A stretch of 64,000 nt of DNA from Caldifarciminota bacterium (GTDB taxonomy: Bacteria; Hydrothermota; Tepidihabitantia; Tepidihabitantales; CAIPLT01). The stretch covers positions 19,188 to 83,187 of the forward strand of contig CAIPLT010000083.1 in assembly GCA_903865935.1 (NCBI GenBank), written 5' to 3'. Position numbers and translations under genes: made by a program. Position 1 is the stretch's first letter. The number at the start of each line of letters is the position of its first letter. This document shows, one piece after another, positions 62,682 through 64,000 of the stretch. The notes beneath the pieces are model-generated. The model saw only the letters and a program-made list of their open reading frames with translations, was not told the DNA's origin and ran no database searches.

Positions 62682-63262
62682 ATCACAACCACGGAAGCAC
62701 GAAACGATAAAGAACTATTTTGATTTTAATCGTAAAAGCTGATTACATAATTTTGTTGGTGGGGTAATCCCGATAAAGCGATAGTCAATACATTACCCAA
62801 AAGAAGCAAGATTGTCTAATTATTCACCTGCTTTAGCCATCCTTTTTGCCCTTGACAAGCTCCAAATAGACCTAATAGTTAGACAAAAATAGCAAATGTC
62901 TAATCTTGTGCCTAAAAATCGATTTTAGTTGAGAAAACACCACCTGAAAACATTGCATCACACACATATGAAATTTTGATTCGATTAGAAAAACTTGACT
63001 TTTTACCTGGCCAACAAAATTCACAGTCTTGAAAAATCTAAATAAATAAAGGACCGATTCGGGCTTTGAGATATATAGTGAGAGAAGAGGTTTGGTAGTG
63101 TTTTTATTGTATATTAATATATAGTCAGTATTACCATCCACTCCAACTCATTATCTTATTGTATTCCACTTCTATAAAACTCCCAAGCAAACCAAAACAT
63201 GGTATAAATAAAGTGAAGGATAATTCTTCTTTGTAGCTGTTATCGATAACAGTTATTTTAAC
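62682..63262 (+). other. 580-bp gene-free region with inverted repeats
   Basis: No convincing gene. It holds a short dispersed-repeat remnant (ACCACGGAAGCAC, near 62690), an inverted pair GGGTAAT/ATTACCC (62762-62798), and the motif TTAGACA/TGTCTAA as an inverted pair (62879-62903) with a third copy at 62813-62820. The repeated TGTCTAA boxes could be a regulator or recombinase site at the edge of a mobile element. Confidence 0.45.
63237..63252 (+). promoter_or_regulatory. Perfect 16-bp palindrome, likely operator
   Basis: CTGTTATCGATAACAG is fully symmetric and lies 28 bp before the start of the small-gene operon at 63281. The size and place fit a phage- or plasmid-type dimeric repressor. 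Confidence 0.6.
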
Positions 63263-63280
63263 ATGTCAGGAGGTCTTTTT

Positions 63281-63454
63281 ATGTACAAACAACCAAACCA
63301 AAAGTATCCTATAAACAAACTCTTTAACCCCCATTATCTCTTTGACTTTGTCGATATCGTCTTAGAAGGTATCAAAGCCGGTCTCTACTATCTCTGGATT
63401 GTCTATACCAGGAAAATAGAGAAAGAACTTTTTCGTAGGAAAGGTAAAAGATAG
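63281..63454 (+). CDS. Small basic protein of unknown function
   Basis: 57 residues from the ATG at 63281, chosen because AGGAGG sits 8 nt upstream; an ATG at 63263 lacks a site. It has a mildly amphipathic centre (YLFDFVDIVLEGIKAGLYYLWIV, in part) that may touch the membrane, and a strongly basic end (RKIEKELFRRKGKR). First gene of a tight operon (14-nt gap to the next). I do not recognise it. Confidence 0.55.
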   Translation: MYKQPNQKYPINKLFNPHYLFDFVDIVLEGIKAGLYYLWIVYTRKIEKELFRRKGKR

Positions 63455-63468
63455 AAAGGAGCTAAATT

Positions 63469-63849
63469 ATGCAAAAGATAACCATTGATGAGTTAAATCA
63501 TAAATTAGCCGGTTTTACCGGTACAATCAACTGGTATCGCCACTGGACCAATTTACTGGCCTACACCGATGGTGTTAATGCAATGGCTGAGACAGCCGGA
63601 GCCTTCTGGCTGATTGACGCAATCGCATCCTGGCAAATCAAACCCAAAGTAGCCCAATGTGGCTTCCAGGTCTGGACCTTAACCGTCAAAGATGATCATA
63701 CGGCAGTATTAGAGATGCGGGAAGATACTGATCAGCCAATAATCACAACGCAACAGTTGGAGTATACTGACTTTCCCGCCGGTGTTTTCAAGTTATGGGT
63801 TGAAGGTACTGGCAAAGAGCGGGTATTATTACTACCCTCAGAGCATTAA
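63469..63849 (+). CDS. DUF6876-like protein
   Basis: 126 residues. FTGTINWYRHWTNLLAYTDG, then AETAGAFWLIDAIASWQ and FQVWTLTVKDD, resembles DUF6876, a family often found on plasmids, phages and integrative elements. Function unknown. AAAGGAG lies 7 nt upstream. Its codon use and GC content look slightly higher than the flanking chromosome genes. Confidence 0.65.
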   Translation: MQKITIDELNHKLAGFTGTINWYRHWTNLLAYTDGVNAMAETAGAFWLIDAIASWQIKPKVAQCGFQVWTLTVKDDHTAVLEMREDTDQPIITTQQLEYTDFPAGVFKLWVEGTGKERVLLLPSEH

Positions 63850-63860
63850 GGAGCAAGACC

Positions 63861-64000
63861 ATGAAAATCGAGATAAACTCAAATAAAGGCAAAATGTCTT
63901 TAGAAGTAGCGGACGAAGAGATAAAAAAGAGCGGTGAGAAGATTGCTGAATACCTGCAAAAGAAGCTGGGTCTTAAAAAAGCCAAAGACCTGGTCAAACC
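63861..64000 (+). CDS. Partial small protein, cut by the window end
   Basis: Begins MKIEINSNKGKMSLEV after AAGGAG 8 nt upstream, followed by a lysine- and glutamate-rich helix (KKSGEKIAEYLQKKLG). The frame is open to the last base, so the gene continues beyond 64000. Third member of the mobile-element-like operon. Not recognised. Confidence 0.5.
   Translation, partial: MKIEINSNKGKMSLEVADEEIKKSGEKIAEYLQKKLGLKKAKDLVK

Noticed and set aside
62872..63141. Open frame of 89 codons on the minus strand
   Set aside because: No ribosome site, no promoter, low-complexity Phe/Lys/Ser composition, and it covers inverted repeats; looks like chance in AT-rich DNA.

Overview
The window is AT-rich DNA from an uncultured anaerobic bacterium. 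The best guess is candidate phylum WOR-3 (Stahlbacteria) or a close relative near the FCB group. The reasons are eight very large secreted proteins ending in a type IX secretion (T9SS, FlgD-like) C-terminal domain, two gingipain-like C25 proteins, FG-GAP, SBBP and YVTN propellers, a DUF763 protein, and a group 3c [NiFe]-hydrogenase/heterodisulfide-reductase gene set. The lineage is inferred from gene content only. No rRNA, intact tRNA or CRISPR array was seen.

Layout. 0-5 kb: biotin ligase, an FG-GAP secreted protein and an MFS exporter on the minus strand, then an SRAP DNA-repair gene. 5-6.4 kb: a TPR protein behind a clear SAM-I riboswitch. 6.4-19 kb: dnaN, a lipoprotein, a 1692-residue C25-like protein, thiL and two repeat-rich T9SS cargo proteins, with a decayed copy of the thiL 3' end between the last two. 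19-25.9 kb (minus): surE and mvhD-hdrA-hdrB-hdrC, then two sugar-type ABC permeases behind a double-ACT protein. 26-37 kb: DUF763, a split RsmB/RsmF-type RNA methyltransferase, mazG, glyA-eno-ftsB-like, and purF followed by a four-gene membrane cluster of unknown function. 37.3-43.4 kb: mvhG-mvhA, an exopolysaccharide-type sugar transferase and a propeller cargo protein. 43.4-47.8 kb: an arginase/agmatinase-family gene with two tandem Cys-rich microproteins, a 2TM protein and a tldD/pmbA pair. 48-58 kb: an arsenic/redox operon (ArsR, CcdA-like, thioredoxin lipoprotein, ArsP-type permease, mini-thioredoxin, ACR3) plus two cargo genes, bracketed by direct repeats that carry tRNA-Met(CAT)-like 5' halves. 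58-62.7 kb: a second C25-like protein. 63.2 kb to the end: the start of an operon of small plasmid- or phage-like genes behind a 16-bp palindrome.

How it fits together. MvhADG with HdrABC would form a flavin-based electron-bifurcating hydrogenase, here without methanogenesis genes in view. About a third of the window encodes proteins for export and surface anchoring. Many housekeeping genes have a clear -35/-10 pair with the -10 box about 6-8 nt from the start codon, so leaderless transcripts look common. Other genes (dnaN, glyA, the TPR gene, the 2TM gene, the YVTN gene) have ordinary Shine-Dalgarno leaders.
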